Assembly (NCBI GenBank): GCA_001464215.1
Contig: LNEZ01000050.1
Span: forward strand, 1 to 44,967
Origin: Rhizobiales bacterium Ga0077548
GTDB taxonomy: Bacteria > Pseudomonadota > Alphaproteobacteria > Rhizobiales > Xanthobacteraceae
DNA: 44,967 bases
Reading direction: 5' to 3'
Below the pieces are notes generated by a model that searched no databases, was not told where the DNA came from, and saw nothing but the letters and a program-made list of their open reading frames with translations. Shown here in pieces: positions 24,536-32,527 of the stretch (its first letter is position 1; each line of letters starts with the position of its first letter). Both the position numbers and the translations under genes were made by a program.

Positions 24536-25147
24536 ATGGAAACACTCACCTACGTGATCGACTTTGCGCTGGGCTATCTGCTCGGCTCGATTCCGTTCGG
24601 CCTCTTGCTCACGAAATACGCCGGTCTCGGCGACGTGCGCAAAATCGGCTCCGGCAATATCGGCGCGACCAACGTGCTGCGCACCGGCAACAAGGCGCTC
24701 GCGGCAGCGACACTCCTCTGCGATATGCTGAAGGGCACGGTTGCCGTGCTGCTCGCCGCGCGCTTCGGAAATGAAACCGCGACCGGCATCGGCGCCGTGC
24801 TCGCGGGCATCGGCGCCATTATCGGCCATATGTATCCGGTGTGGCTCAACTTCAAAGGCGGCAAAGGCGTCGCGACGTTCCTCGGCGTGCTCCTGGGCAT
24901 AGCCTGGCAAGCGGCGGTCGGCGCAGCACTGGTCTGGATCGCAGTCGCCGTTGCATCACGTTACTCGTCGCTTGCGGCGTTAGTCGCGACAGCAGCAAGC
25001 CCGGTCATTCTCTATTTTCTCGGCTACCCGCCGGTCGCAGCTCTTTTTCTGATCATGGCGATCTTCGTCTGGTGGAAGCACAGCGAGAACATCTCGCGGC
25101 TGCTTGCCGGCAACGAATCCAAAATCGGATCGAAGAAAAAAACTTAG
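24536..25147 (+). CDS. plsY: Acyl-phosphate:glycerol-3-phosphate acyltransferase
   Basis: A 203-residue inner-membrane enzyme that makes lysophosphatidic acid from acyl phosphate. All three PlsY motifs are visible: [11 protein letters not shown] with [15 protein letters not shown], the central [18 protein letters not shown], and a C-terminal [17 protein letters not shown]. Five to six hydrophobic helices fit the family. It starts 3 bp after the pyrC stop and so ends the pyrB-pyrC'-plsY operon. In many Rhizobiales dprA and topA follow directly; here a cytochrome b561 and a chemoreceptor on the opposite strand stand between. Its stop overlaps the b561 stop by 4 bp. Confidence 0.96.
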   Translation: METLTYVIDFALGYLLGSIPFGLLLTKYAGLGDVRKIGSGNIGATNVLRTGNKALAAATLLCDMLKGTVAVLLAARFGNETATGIGAVLAGIGAIIGHMYPVWLNFKGGKGVATFLGVLLGIAWQAAVGAALVWIAVAVASRYSSLAALVATAASPVILYFLGYPPVAALFLIMAIFVWWKHSENISRLLAGNESKIGSKKKT

Positions 25148-25713
25148 TCTTCTTCCGGCGCGTCCCATCGCGAGCGCGTCATATGATCCTGCACGGCCAT
25201 GCCGATATGGATCGCGACGACCACAAGCATTCCGAACGCCGCATAAGCGTGGGACTCGAACAGAAAGTTCGCCCAGCCCGCCCCTTCCGGCCAGATCGAA
25301 GGCAAGGACAGACCGAAAAAGATTCCGCGCGCGCCGTAATCGGAAATCCCGGCCCAGCCGAGCAAAGGCACCACGATCATGAGTCCGTACAAGAGCCAGT
25401 GGATATAGGGCCTGCGATAACGCTCGGGCTTCCATGAGCGGTCAGGGAACAAGACACGATATAACAAGCGGCCAAGCACGAGCGCGACGATCAAGGCGCC
25501 GGTCGCCTTGTGCAAAGTGAAGATGAAATCCATCGCAGCACCGCTGCCGAGTTGCTTCATGGTGATGCCGCTTGCGATCATGAAAACGATCAGCACCGCT
25601 GTCGCCCAGTGAAATACCTTTGCCGCGAGCCGATAAGGCCGCACTGCGTAGGGCATGGGCTCCGCGGATTTCGACTGCGCAGTCGCGGCTTGCGTTTCGG
25701 CCGCAATGCTCAT
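25144..25713 (-). CDS. Cytochrome b561 family protein
   Basis: A 189-residue inner-membrane di-haem cytochrome with four helices. Candidate haem ligands are the histidines in [15 protein letters not shown] (helix 1), [15 protein letters not shown] (helix 2), [20 protein letters not shown] (helices 3-4). The family carries electrons from quinol to periplasmic acceptors and often protects against superoxide. The N-terminal 25 residues are hydrophilic. Its start overlaps the stop of the chemoreceptor gene (ATGA), so the two are one operon, an unusual pairing that might couple redox state to taxis signalling. Confidence 0.88.
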   Translation of the reverse strand: MSIAAETQAATAQSKSAEPMPYAVRPYRLAAKVFHWATAVLIVFMIASGITMKQLGSGAAMDFIFTLHKATGALIVALVLGRLLYRVLFPDRSWKPERYRRPYIHWLLYGLMIVVPLLGWAGISDYGARGIFFGLSLPSIWPEGAGWANFLFESHAYAAFGMLVVVAIHIGMAVQDHMTRSRWDAPEED

Positions 25714-27302
25714 GCTGCGATCTCCTCGTTGCTCGCGACATAGCGATTGACCGACTCGCGCAAGTCACGCGACTGCTGGCCGAGTGCGGCGGAAACTTCG
25801 GTGACAAGCCTGGCCGCGCGCTTCGCATCGGCAATCAGACCCGCGACGTGCTGGAAGGTTTCGGCAAGTTCGCGCACATCTTCCGCGGTTCTAGCGGTGT
25901 TGCTCGTGATCGCCTGCGAACTCGAATGCTGCTGCCGGATCGAAGCCGAAATCGCCACTGCGCCGCTATCGACCTGCTCGACCGAGCCGACGAGCTTGCT
26001 GACCCGTTCGGCAATCCGCATCGAGGATTCGGTGATGCCATTCAGGCCTTCGCGGATTTCTTCGGTAGCCTGCGCGGTCTTGGTCGCGAGCGACTTCACT
26101 TCGCTCGCCACCACCGCGAAGCCGCGGCCCGCTTCACCCGCCCGCGCCGCTTCGATGGTCGCGTTCAACGCAAGAAGATTGGTCTGGCTCGCAACATCCT
26201 GAATCAGCGCGATCACGGTCTCGATGGTCCGCGCGGACTCGGTGAGCGCGCGCGCATCTTCGCTCGCGGCTTGCACGAGTTCACGCGCCTGTGCGGTTAC
26301 GCGCGACGTGCGCTCGGTCTCGGCGACTACGTTCGTCATCGTATTCGCGATGCCGTCGATCGAGCTTGCCACGACATCGACGTGCTCGGAAACGCGTTGC
26401 GTGGAATCTGCGCTCGCCGCTGCGCGGTCGTCCGCATTCGACGAAATTGCGAGCAGATCTTTTGACGCCACCGACATCTGTCCGGCCTGATCCTCGAGCC
26501 GATGCACGATTTCGTCGATTCGGGATTGGAACGAAAGGCTTTCCCGCTTCAGGTTTTCCTGGCGCGCGATGCGATCCGAGAGCTTGTCTTTCTCGACGCG
26601 CGACAGTTCCTCTTCCCGCTTCACCATCGCAAAATGATTGACGAGCGAGCGAGCGAGCGCGCCTACTTCGTCGCGCCGCAGCGCTTCGTTGGAAAGCGAC
26701 TGCGAGAATTTCCGGCCGCCCCGAAGTACCACCGCCATGCGGCTCAAAGGCTTCACGAGCCAGCGAAACTCGAGAAATAGAATCTGCCCGATCACGAAAA
26801 TCGAAAGCAGCACGATCAGGATCTTGTTCTTGCGATCCTGCGAGATCATGGCGGCCAGTTGCTCCTGTATCGAAACAACCTCCTCGATCAACAGTCGTTC
26901 GAGATCGGCGCGCATCTTGATGAGCTGCGACAGCATCGGCGTGCGCGTTTCGTCAGCAACCGGCGTTTGCGCGAGCGAAGCGGTCAGCGCACTCATTTCG
27001 GAAGAGATTTTTTTGACCTCCTCGCTGCTGGTCAGCCGGCGAACCTCGCTAAGCGACATCATGACGGTATCGCCGGCTTCCTTTGGATTGTTCAGGCCGC
27101 GCGCGAGTTGCGTGAACGAGGTATAGGCGCCGTTATGCGCCTTGAGCGAGCTGGACGAATTCGCAATGCTCGTCGAGAAGTCCGACATACGGACCGTCTG
27201 GATAATTTCCACGGCCCCGTAGAGGAGGAAAAGAAACCCGAGCATTCCCGCCCAGATGGCCATTCGCTGCCCGACCTGGGCGCGGAAGGAGCGCGGAAAC
27301 AT
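25710..27302 (-). CDS. Methyl-accepting chemotaxis protein
   Basis: A 530-residue chemoreceptor. A first membrane helix ([20 protein letters not shown], about 14-33), a helical sensory segment of about 120 residues, a second helix ([19 protein letters not shown], about 161-179), a HAMP-like linker ([11 protein letters not shown] ... [14 protein letters not shown]) and a long coiled-coil signalling domain. The conserved hairpin tip is [20 protein letters not shown] followed by [18 protein letters not shown]. No CheR-tethering pentapeptide is seen at the C-terminus. The sensory part is short and not assignable to a ligand family. It is the first gene of a two-gene operon with cytochrome b561. 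No che cluster is nearby. Confidence 0.92.
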   Translation of the reverse strand: MFPRSFRAQVGQRMAIWAGMLGFLFLLYGAVEIIQTVRMSDFSTSIANSSSSLKAHNGAYTSFTQLARGLNNPKEAGDTVMMSLSEVRRLTSSEEVKKISSEMSALTASLAQTPVADETRTPMLSQLIKMRADLERLLIEEVVSIQEQLAAMISQDRKNKILIVLLSIFVIGQILFLEFRWLVKPLSRMAVVLRGGRKFSQSLSNEALRRDEVGALARSLVNHFAMVKREEELSRVEKDKLSDRIARQENLKRESLSFQSRIDEIVHRLEDQAGQMSVASKDLLAISSNADDRAAASADSTQRVSEHVDVVASSIDGIANTMTNVVAETERTSRVTAQARELVQAASEDARALTESARTIETVIALIQDVASQTNLLALNATIEAARAGEAGRGFAVVASEVKSLATKTAQATEEIREGLNGITESSMRIAERVSKLVGSVEQVDSGAVAISASIRQQHSSSQAITSNTARTAEDVRELAETFQHVAGLIADAKRAARLVTEVSAALGQQSRDLRESVNRYVASNEEIAA

Positions 27303-27437
27303 TGCCGGAATACCTTTGGCTGCAATGGCCGGAAGGTATCGGTCTCATGGTTAACAATTCCTTCTGGCCGCCGTTTTACCCACTTACGATTGTGCAAACG
27401 TTGTATTGCCCGGCAAAATCGCAGATCGTTCCCCACC

Positions 27438-28553
27438 ATGAAGAACGGCGATGTTTTCCGACTCACGGAAGACCAACGGATCGACTGGCTCCGCCTGATC
27501 CGCGCCGAGAACGTCGGCCCGCGTACCTTCCGGATTCTGGTCAACCAGTTTGGCGGCGCCGGCCCTGCGGTCCGCCTGCTGCCGGAGCTTGCGCGGCGCG
27601 GCGGCCGCTCGATCATCAAAATACCGGGTCGTGATGAGGCGGAAGCCGAGTTGAAGGAAGCCGCGCGTCTGGGCATCCGCTACGTTGCGCTCGGCGAAGC
27701 GGACTATCCAAAGCTCCTGCGCGAGATCGACGACCCACCTCCGCTGCTCGCAATCCGCGGCAACAACGAGATTTTCCAGCGTCCCGCAATTGCCATCGTC
27801 GGTGCGCGCAACGCATCGGTTGCTGGCCAGCGCTATGCGGCCCAACTCGCCCGCGAATTCGGCGAAGCAGGCTTTGCCGTCATTTCCGGCCTCGCGCGCG
27901 GGATCGACTCTGCCGCCCACCGCGCTTCGCTCGGGACCGGCACGGTCGCCGTGCTCGCGGGCGGACACGCCAAGCCGTACCCGGCAGAGAACGAAAAGCT
28001 CCTCGAAGCGATCCTCGATCAGGGTGCCGCGATCAGCGAGATGCCGCATCGCTGGGAGCCGCGTGCACGCGACTTTCCGAGGCGAAACCGCCTGATCTCG
28101 GGCTTGTCGGCTGGCGTTGTGGTGGTCGAAGCGGCCGAGCGCTCAGGCTCGCTGATCACCGCGCGGCTTGCCGGCGAACAAGGCCGCGAAGTATTCGCCG
28201 TCCCCGGCTCTCCCGCCGATCCGCGCGCAGGCGGCACCAACCGGCTGATCAAACAAGGCGCGACACTCGTCACTTCGGCCGCCGACGTGATCGAGAACCT
28301 CAAGCCTATGCTCGGCCTCTCGCAGCCGAGCGTCGTGCGCGAGCCTGAGATAGCGATCCCTGCCCAAACCTCTCAAAGCGCCGATGAATTGCGCGAGCGC
28401 GTGGCCAATTTGCTTGGCAGCGCTCCAGTGACGCTCGACGATCTGGTCCGTGAGTCCCGCGCGCGCGCCGCGGACGTCCATGTCGCACTGTTGGAACTCG
28501 AGCTCGCGGGCCGCATCGAGCGCCACGGTGGCGGGCTCGTTTCGTTAGTTTGA
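27438..28553 (+). CDS. dprA: DNA processing protein DprA
   Basis: A 371-residue protein that loads RecA on incoming single-stranded DNA during transformation. The N-terminal SAM-like domain ([20 protein letters not shown]) is followed by a Rossmann domain with [62 protein letters not shown]-like residues and [13 protein letters not shown]. The C-terminal winged-helix (about 315-370) has [23 protein letters not shown] 27438 is chosen because homologues begin at this position. The frame stays open far upstream but that part is antisense to the chemoreceptor. It is followed by an accessory insertion before topA. Confidence 0.95.
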   Translation: MKNGDVFRLTEDQRIDWLRLIRAENVGPRTFRILVNQFGGAGPAVRLLPELARRGGRSIIKIPGRDEAEAELKEAARLGIRYVALGEADYPKLLREIDDPPPLLAIRGNNEIFQRPAIAIVGARNASVAGQRYAAQLAREFGEAGFAVISGLARGIDSAAHRASLGTGTVAVLAGGHAKPYPAENEKLLEAILDQGAAISEMPHRWEPRARDFPRRNRLISGLSAGVVVVEAAERSGSLITARLAGEQGREVFAVPGSPADPRAGGTNRLIKQGATLVTSAADVIENLKPMLGLSQPSVVREPEIAIPAQTSQSADELRERVANLLGSAPVTLDDLVRESRARAADVHVALLELELAGRIERHGGGLVSLV

Positions 28554-28597
28554 GCGTGGGCCAACATCAAGCCTTTTGTCAAAACGGAGTTGAGAAA

Positions 28598-29011
28598 ATG
28601 GGTTCATTTTCAAAAGCAACCTCTAGAATTGCTTACGGGGCCGCGGTTGTGGGCGCAGCATTTGGCTGGATGTACGGCTCGCAATATTACGAGCACGGTC
28701 GACACGCAGCGCTCGTGACTTACGCGGCGCAAGGACCGTGCGAAGCAAATCCCAGGGAAGTCGGCGTCCATCTCTACAATGGATCTGCCAGAACCATCGA
28801 ACGTTGCGATCTGATTGTGCAAGGATTCAAGAAGGACTTAAGCAGGGCGCCAATTACCGGCAGAAATATTAAGGGATGCAGAACTGACGGAGGCATTGCG
28901 CCCGGACAATTGGTTCGTATGTGTTTTGATGTATTCGACATACCTCGCAACACTCGGCCCGACGACTTCGATTGGAAAGTCGAACTGCGGGAAGTCAAGT
29001 TCAAGAACTAA
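28598..29011 (+). CDS. Membrane-anchored or secreted protein of unknown function
   Basis: A 137-residue protein not recognised. An N-terminal hydrophobic helix (AYGAAVVGAAFGWMYGSQYY, about 10-29) acts as signal or anchor, and the rest is a hydrophilic domain of about 105 residues with four cysteines (GPCEAN, IERCDLIVQG, IKGCRTDGG, RMCFDVFD) that could form two disulfides in the periplasm. Base use is visibly more AT-rich than in flanking genes, and the gene sits between dprA and topA, which are usually adjacent; both hint at insertion. ATG 28598 follows a weak GAG at 28588-28590; longer in-frame starts overlap dprA. Confidence 0.6.
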   Translation: MGSFSKATSRIAYGAAVVGAAFGWMYGSQYYEHGRHAALVTYAAQGPCEANPREVGVHLYNGSARTIERCDLIVQGFKKDLSRAPITGRNIKGCRTDGGIAPGQLVRMCFDVFDIPRNTRPDDFDWKVELREVKFKN

Positions 29012-29046
29012 TGGACCAGCACGCGTTGGCTCTGCGTCCTTTGAGT

Positions 29047-29250
29047 TCAGCATGACAACGAAGGAACTACGACGAAACTTGCCTGAGAATAAAATTTCAC
29101 ACTTAATAGGTTGAACTCATCCGTCGTCGGCATATGACTTTCCGCTGGCTGAGCCTGCGCAAAGCGCAGCGGCAACTGCTCTGCGCTCGCAACGAATAGA
29201 CTTGCTGCGACTGATAAAATGCAAACGGCAATTGCTTGCACCACCCGCAT
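29047..29250 (-). CDS. Possible small secreted peptide
   Basis: A 67-residue frame with a convincing signal peptide (MRVVQAIAVCILSVAASLFV, cleavage near ASA-E) and a short mature part without recognised motif. A run of Gs lies directly upstream of the ATG but spacing is poor. No homology is recognised, and it may be a remnant. It is all that the 303-bp gap between 29012 and 29314 seems to hold apart from an 8-bp inverted repeat (TGAGTTCA 29042-29048 region, TGAACTCA near 29113). Confidence 0.3.
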   Translation of the reverse strand: MRVVQAIAVCILSVAASLFVASAEQLPLRFAQAQPAESHMPTTDEFNLLSVKFYSQASFVVVPSLSC

Positions 29251-29314
29251 GGCCCCCCACTGCGGTTGCCGCTCCGGCCTGTCATGTTTTGGAACTTTGC
29301 GCAGCCAGAGCCGC

Positions 29315-29515
29315 TCAGGCGATTCGTTTGGATTCGCCCTCTGAGCCCTGACGGGAGCGCTCGAGGGCCTCCATCCGGGCGACGTCCAGAAGGTAGCCCA
29401 GTGTCGCAAGCTTGTGATTGCGGGCCAGGCGCACCATCTCCGCGGTCATGACGGCGATATAGGCCGCAACCTCTTCCGGGCGGGTTTGTCCGCCTTCTGA
29501 GCGCTTTTCCGTCAT
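29315..29515 (-). CDS. Small conserved-looking cytosolic protein
   Basis: A 66-residue protein, family not named. It is charged and predicted helical: EEVAAYIAVMTAEMVRLARN and KLATLGYLLDVARMEALERS. The middle resembles short proteins common in Nitrobacteraceae that are usually annotated hypothetical. It has no signal or membrane helix. The upstream region contains a 17-bp inverted repeat (29545-29561) and a possible sigma-EcfG-like promoter at 29592-29617. It is divergent from topA. Confidence 0.6.
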   Translation of the reverse strand: MTEKRSEGGQTRPEEVAAYIAVMTAEMVRLARNHKLATLGYLLDVARMEALERSRQGSEGESKRIA

Positions 29516-29544
29516 GGTCCGCCTGCATAAGACCCTGAGTCTGG

Positions 29545-29561
29545 AACCTATATCATAGGTT
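29545..29561. promoter_or_regulatory. Perfect inverted repeat upstream of the 29315 gene
   Basis: AACCTAT (29545-29551), ATC, ATAGGTT (29555-29561) is a perfect 7-bp inverted repeat 29 bp upstream of the ATG at 29515 and about 160 bp upstream of topA. It has the size of a dimeric regulator's operator. Confidence 0.4.
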
Positions 29562-29587
29562 GTGCCAGTTCAATATTCTCTTAATAC
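29560..29587 (+). promoter_or_regulatory. Candidate housekeeping promoter for topA
   Basis: TTGTGC (29560-29565), a 16-bp spacer and TAATAC (29582-29587) resemble a sigma-70 promoter, in an AT-rich patch 137 bp upstream of the topA ATG. The -35 is only a partial match. Confidence 0.35.
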
Positions 29588-29591
29588 GAGC

Positions 29592-29617
29592 AACAGTTAG
29601 ACGGCCTTAATCGTTCC
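29592..29617 (-). promoter_or_regulatory. Weak sigma-EcfG-like promoter for the 29315 gene
   Basis: On the minus strand GGAAC (29617-29613), a 17-bp spacer and TGTT (29595-29592) match the general stress consensus except for the first -10 base. It is 77 bp from the start codon. Confidence 0.3.
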
Positions 29618-29723
29618 TCTTTAGGCAGGCGATTTGACTATGCCAGCCGATCTCACCATGTTCCCGCCGCCGCGCGGGGCCGCGGGCCCTATTTCCTAGT
29701 TCGCGACAACCCTCGGACGCTGA

Positions 29724-32459
29724 ATGAACGTCGTCATTGTCGAGTCGCCTGCCAAGGCGAAGACGATCAATAAATATCTCGGGCCCGGCTACGAGGTACT
29801 CGCGTCCTATGGGCACGTCCGTGACCTGCCGCCTAAAGACGGCTCGGTATCCCCTGACGAAGATTTCAAGATGATCTGGCAGGTGGACGGCAAGGCGCAG
29901 AAGCGCCTCTCCGAAATTGCGGCCGCCGTGAAGGGCGCCGACCGCCTGATCTTAGCTACCGACCCTGACCGCGAAGGCGAAGCGATCTCCTGGCACGTCC
30001 TTGAGGTACTGAAAGAGAAGAAAGCGCTCAAAGACCAGAAAGTCGACCGCGTCGTCTTCAACGCGATCACCAAGGCTGCCGTACAGGAAGCGATGGCGCA
30101 TCCGCGTGAGATCGATCACTCGCTGGTCGATGCCTATCTCGCCCGCCGCGCACTCGATTATCTCGTCGGCTTCACGCTTTCCCCCGTGCTGTGGCGCAAA
30201 TTGCCGGGCGCGCGATCCGCCGGCCGCGTGCAATCGGTGGCGTTGCGTCTCGTCTGCGACCGCGAGCGCGAGATCGAGGCGTTCAAGCCGCAGGAATACT
30301 GGTCGGTTGCAGCATTGCTCGCCACACCGCGCGGTGACGCTTTCGAAGCGCGTCTCGTTGCAGCCGATGGCAAGAAAATTCAGCGCCTCGATGTCGGCTC
30401 TGAAAAGGAAGCGCGCGATTTCGAGAAGGCGCTGAACGCCGCGAATTTCAAGATCGCTTCGATCGAGGCGAAGCCTGCGAAGCGCAACCCCTACCCGCCG
30501 TTCACGACCTCAACCTTGCAGCAGGAAGCAAGCCGCAAGCTCGGCTTCGCGCCGTCGCACACGATGCGTCTCGCGCAACGCCTCTACGAAGGCATCGAAC
30601 TCGACGGCGAAACCACCGGCCTCATTACTTATATGCGTACCGACGGTATCGATCTGGCGCAAGAAGCGATCGCACAAGCACGCGATGTGATCGCGTCGGA
30701 CTACGGCAAGCAATATCTCCCGGATTCACCGCGCATCTACAAAAACAAATCCAAGAACGCGCAGGAAGCACACGAAGCAATCCGCCCGACCGATCTGACA
30801 CGCCACCCGAAAGAACTCGCGAAGCGCCTGGATGCCGACCAGATGAAGCTCTACGAGTTGATCTGGACCCGCACGCTTGCCTGCCAGATGGAAAGCGCGG
30901 AGCTTGAGCGCACCACCGTCGAGATCGACGCGAATGTGAGCGGTGACGCGTACAAACTTGTCAATCTTCGCGCGACCGGCACCGTCGTGAAGTTCGACGG
31001 CTTCCTCACGCTTTATAACGAAAGCCGCGACGACGACTTCGAAGACGAGGATGCGCGCCGCCTGCCCGCGATGAACCAAGGCGAAGCGCTCACAAAAAAC
31101 GAACTCAAGATCGACCAGCATTTCACCGAGCCGCCGCCGCGCTTCTCGGAAGCCTCTCTAGTCAAGCGCATGGAAGAACTCGGCATCGGCCGGCCTTCCA
31201 CCTACGCGTCGATCCTTCAAGTGCTGCGCGACCGTACCTACACGCGTCTCGATAAGAAGCGCATCATTCCGGAAGACAAGGGCCGCATTGTCATTGCGTT
31301 CCTAGAATCCTATTTCCCGCGCTACGTCGAATACGATTTCACCGCCGATCTCGAAGGCAAGCTCGACGAAATCGCGAACCACGAACTCGACTATAAGTCG
31401 GTCCTGCGCGAATTCTGGACCGGCTTCACCGGCGCAGTCGCTGAGACAAAAGACCTCCGCATCAAGGAAGTCATCGACGTTCTCGATGCACTTTTGAACG
31501 AACACAATTTCCCGCTGAAAGCCGACGGCTCCGACGCGCGTCAGTGCCCGCAATGCGGTAATGGCCGTCTTGGTTTGAAAGTCGGCAAGTTCGGCGCCTT
31601 CATCGGCTGCTCGAATTATCCCGAGTGCCGCTTCACCCGCGCCCTCACCGCGCCGGGCGAAGGGGAACTCGCGGCGACAAAAGAGCTCGGCGAAGATCCT
31701 GAAACGAAGAAGATGATCACGGTCCGCTCTGGCCGTTTCGGTCCTTACATTCAGCTCGGCGAAGCCGAGGACACCGGCGAGAAGACCAAGAAGGGCGGCA
31801 AGCCCGTAATGACGAAGCCGAAGCGCGCGAGCATTCCGAAGAATTTCGATGCGCACGAACTCGATTTCGATACCGCGATTAGTCTGCTCTCGCTTCCGCG
31901 CGAAGTAGGCAAGCATCCCGAGAGCGGCGAACCGATCGTCGCGGGCTATGGCCGCTTCGGTCCTTACGTGAAGCATCAGGATACGTACGCCAGCCTCAAG
32001 GACGGCGATGAAGTTCTGACCGTCGGCATCAACCGCGCAGTGACGCTGATTGCCGAGAAAGTCGCGCGCGGCCCCGGACGCGGCCGCCGCAAGCCGCAAG
32101 GCCGCCCGCTCGGCGAACATCCAGCGCTCGGTGGACCCGTCACGCAGCATGAAGGCAAGTACGGAGCCTACGTCTCGCACAACAAGGTCAATGCGACGAT
32201 TCCCTCCGCCAACGATCCCGCGACGATCACGCTTGAAGAAGCGGTCGCGCTGATCGAGGCCCGTGCCGGCAAAGGCTCTGGCAAGAAAGCCGCGAAGCCC
32301 AAAAAAGAAAACAAGAAAGAAAAGAAAGCGAAAGAAGTGAACGGCTCGGGCGAAGAAACCGCCGAGAAGCCGAAAAAGAAACCCGCGGCAAAAAAGAAAG
32401 CCGCTCCAAAGAAAAAGAAAACCAACGGCGCTGACGAAATCACGAAGACGGAAGACTAA
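29724..32459 (+). CDS. topA: DNA topoisomerase I (type IA)
   Basis: A 911-residue enzyme that relaxes negative supercoils. The TOPRIM domain begins NVVIVESPAKAKTINKYLG and holds the acidic ATDPDREGEAISWHV. The active-site Tyr is residue 303 in GLITYMRTDG. One four-cysteine zinc ribbon (CPQCGNGRLGLKVG, GCSNYPECRF) is followed by three TOPRIM C-terminal repeats (GRFGPYIQLGEAED, GRFGPYVKHQDTYASL, GKYGAYVSHNKVNATI) and a 65-residue Lys-rich tail, as is usual in alphaproteobacteria. It heads a run of plus-strand genes: topA, rnr, DUF983, NUDIX and 36047. Confidence 0.97.
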   Translation: MNVVIVESPAKAKTINKYLGPGYEVLASYGHVRDLPPKDGSVSPDEDFKMIWQVDGKAQKRLSEIAAAVKGADRLILATDPDREGEAISWHVLEVLKEKKALKDQKVDRVVFNAITKAAVQEAMAHPREIDHSLVDAYLARRALDYLVGFTLSPVLWRKLPGARSAGRVQSVALRLVCDREREIEAFKPQEYWSVAALLATPRGDAFEARLVAADGKKIQRLDVGSEKEARDFEKALNAANFKIASIEAKPAKRNPYPPFTTSTLQQEASRKLGFAPSHTMRLAQRLYEGIELDGETTGLITYMRTDGIDLAQEAIAQARDVIASDYGKQYLPDSPRIYKNKSKNAQEAHEAIRPTDLTRHPKELAKRLDADQMKLYELIWTRTLACQMESAELERTTVEIDANVSGDAYKLVNLRATGTVVKFDGFLTLYNESRDDDFEDEDARRLPAMNQGEALTKNELKIDQHFTEPPPRFSEASLVKRMEELGIGRPSTYASILQVLRDRTYTRLDKKRIIPEDKGRIVIAFLESYFPRYVEYDFTADLEGKLDEIANHELDYKSVLREFWTGFTGAVAETKDLRIKEVIDVLDALLNEHNFPLKADGSDARQCPQCGNGRLGLKVGKFGAFIGCSNYPECRFTRALTAPGEGELAATKELGEDPETKKMITVRSGRFGPYIQLGEAEDTGEKTKKGGKPVMTKPKRASIPKNFDAHELDFDTAISLLSLPREVGKHPESGEPIVAGYGRFGPYVKHQDTYASLKDGDEVLTVGINRAVTLIAEKVARGPGRGRRKPQGRPLGEHPALGGPVTQHEGKYGAYVSHNKVNATIPSANDPATITLEEAVALIEARAGKGSGKKAAKPKKENKKEKKAKEVNGSGEETAEKPKKKPAAKKKAAPKKKKTNGADEITKTED

Positions 32460-32527
32460 TTCGACTTCTCGTCCTCGCTATAGTCGGGCTTGACCCGGCC
32501 ATTCATGGCGCCTCGACGAGAACCAGA

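Noticed and set aside
26859-27437. Extended N-terminus of dprA by about 190 codons
   Set aside because: The extension is antisense to the chemoreceptor gene, and the DprA family begins at the ATG 27438 position.
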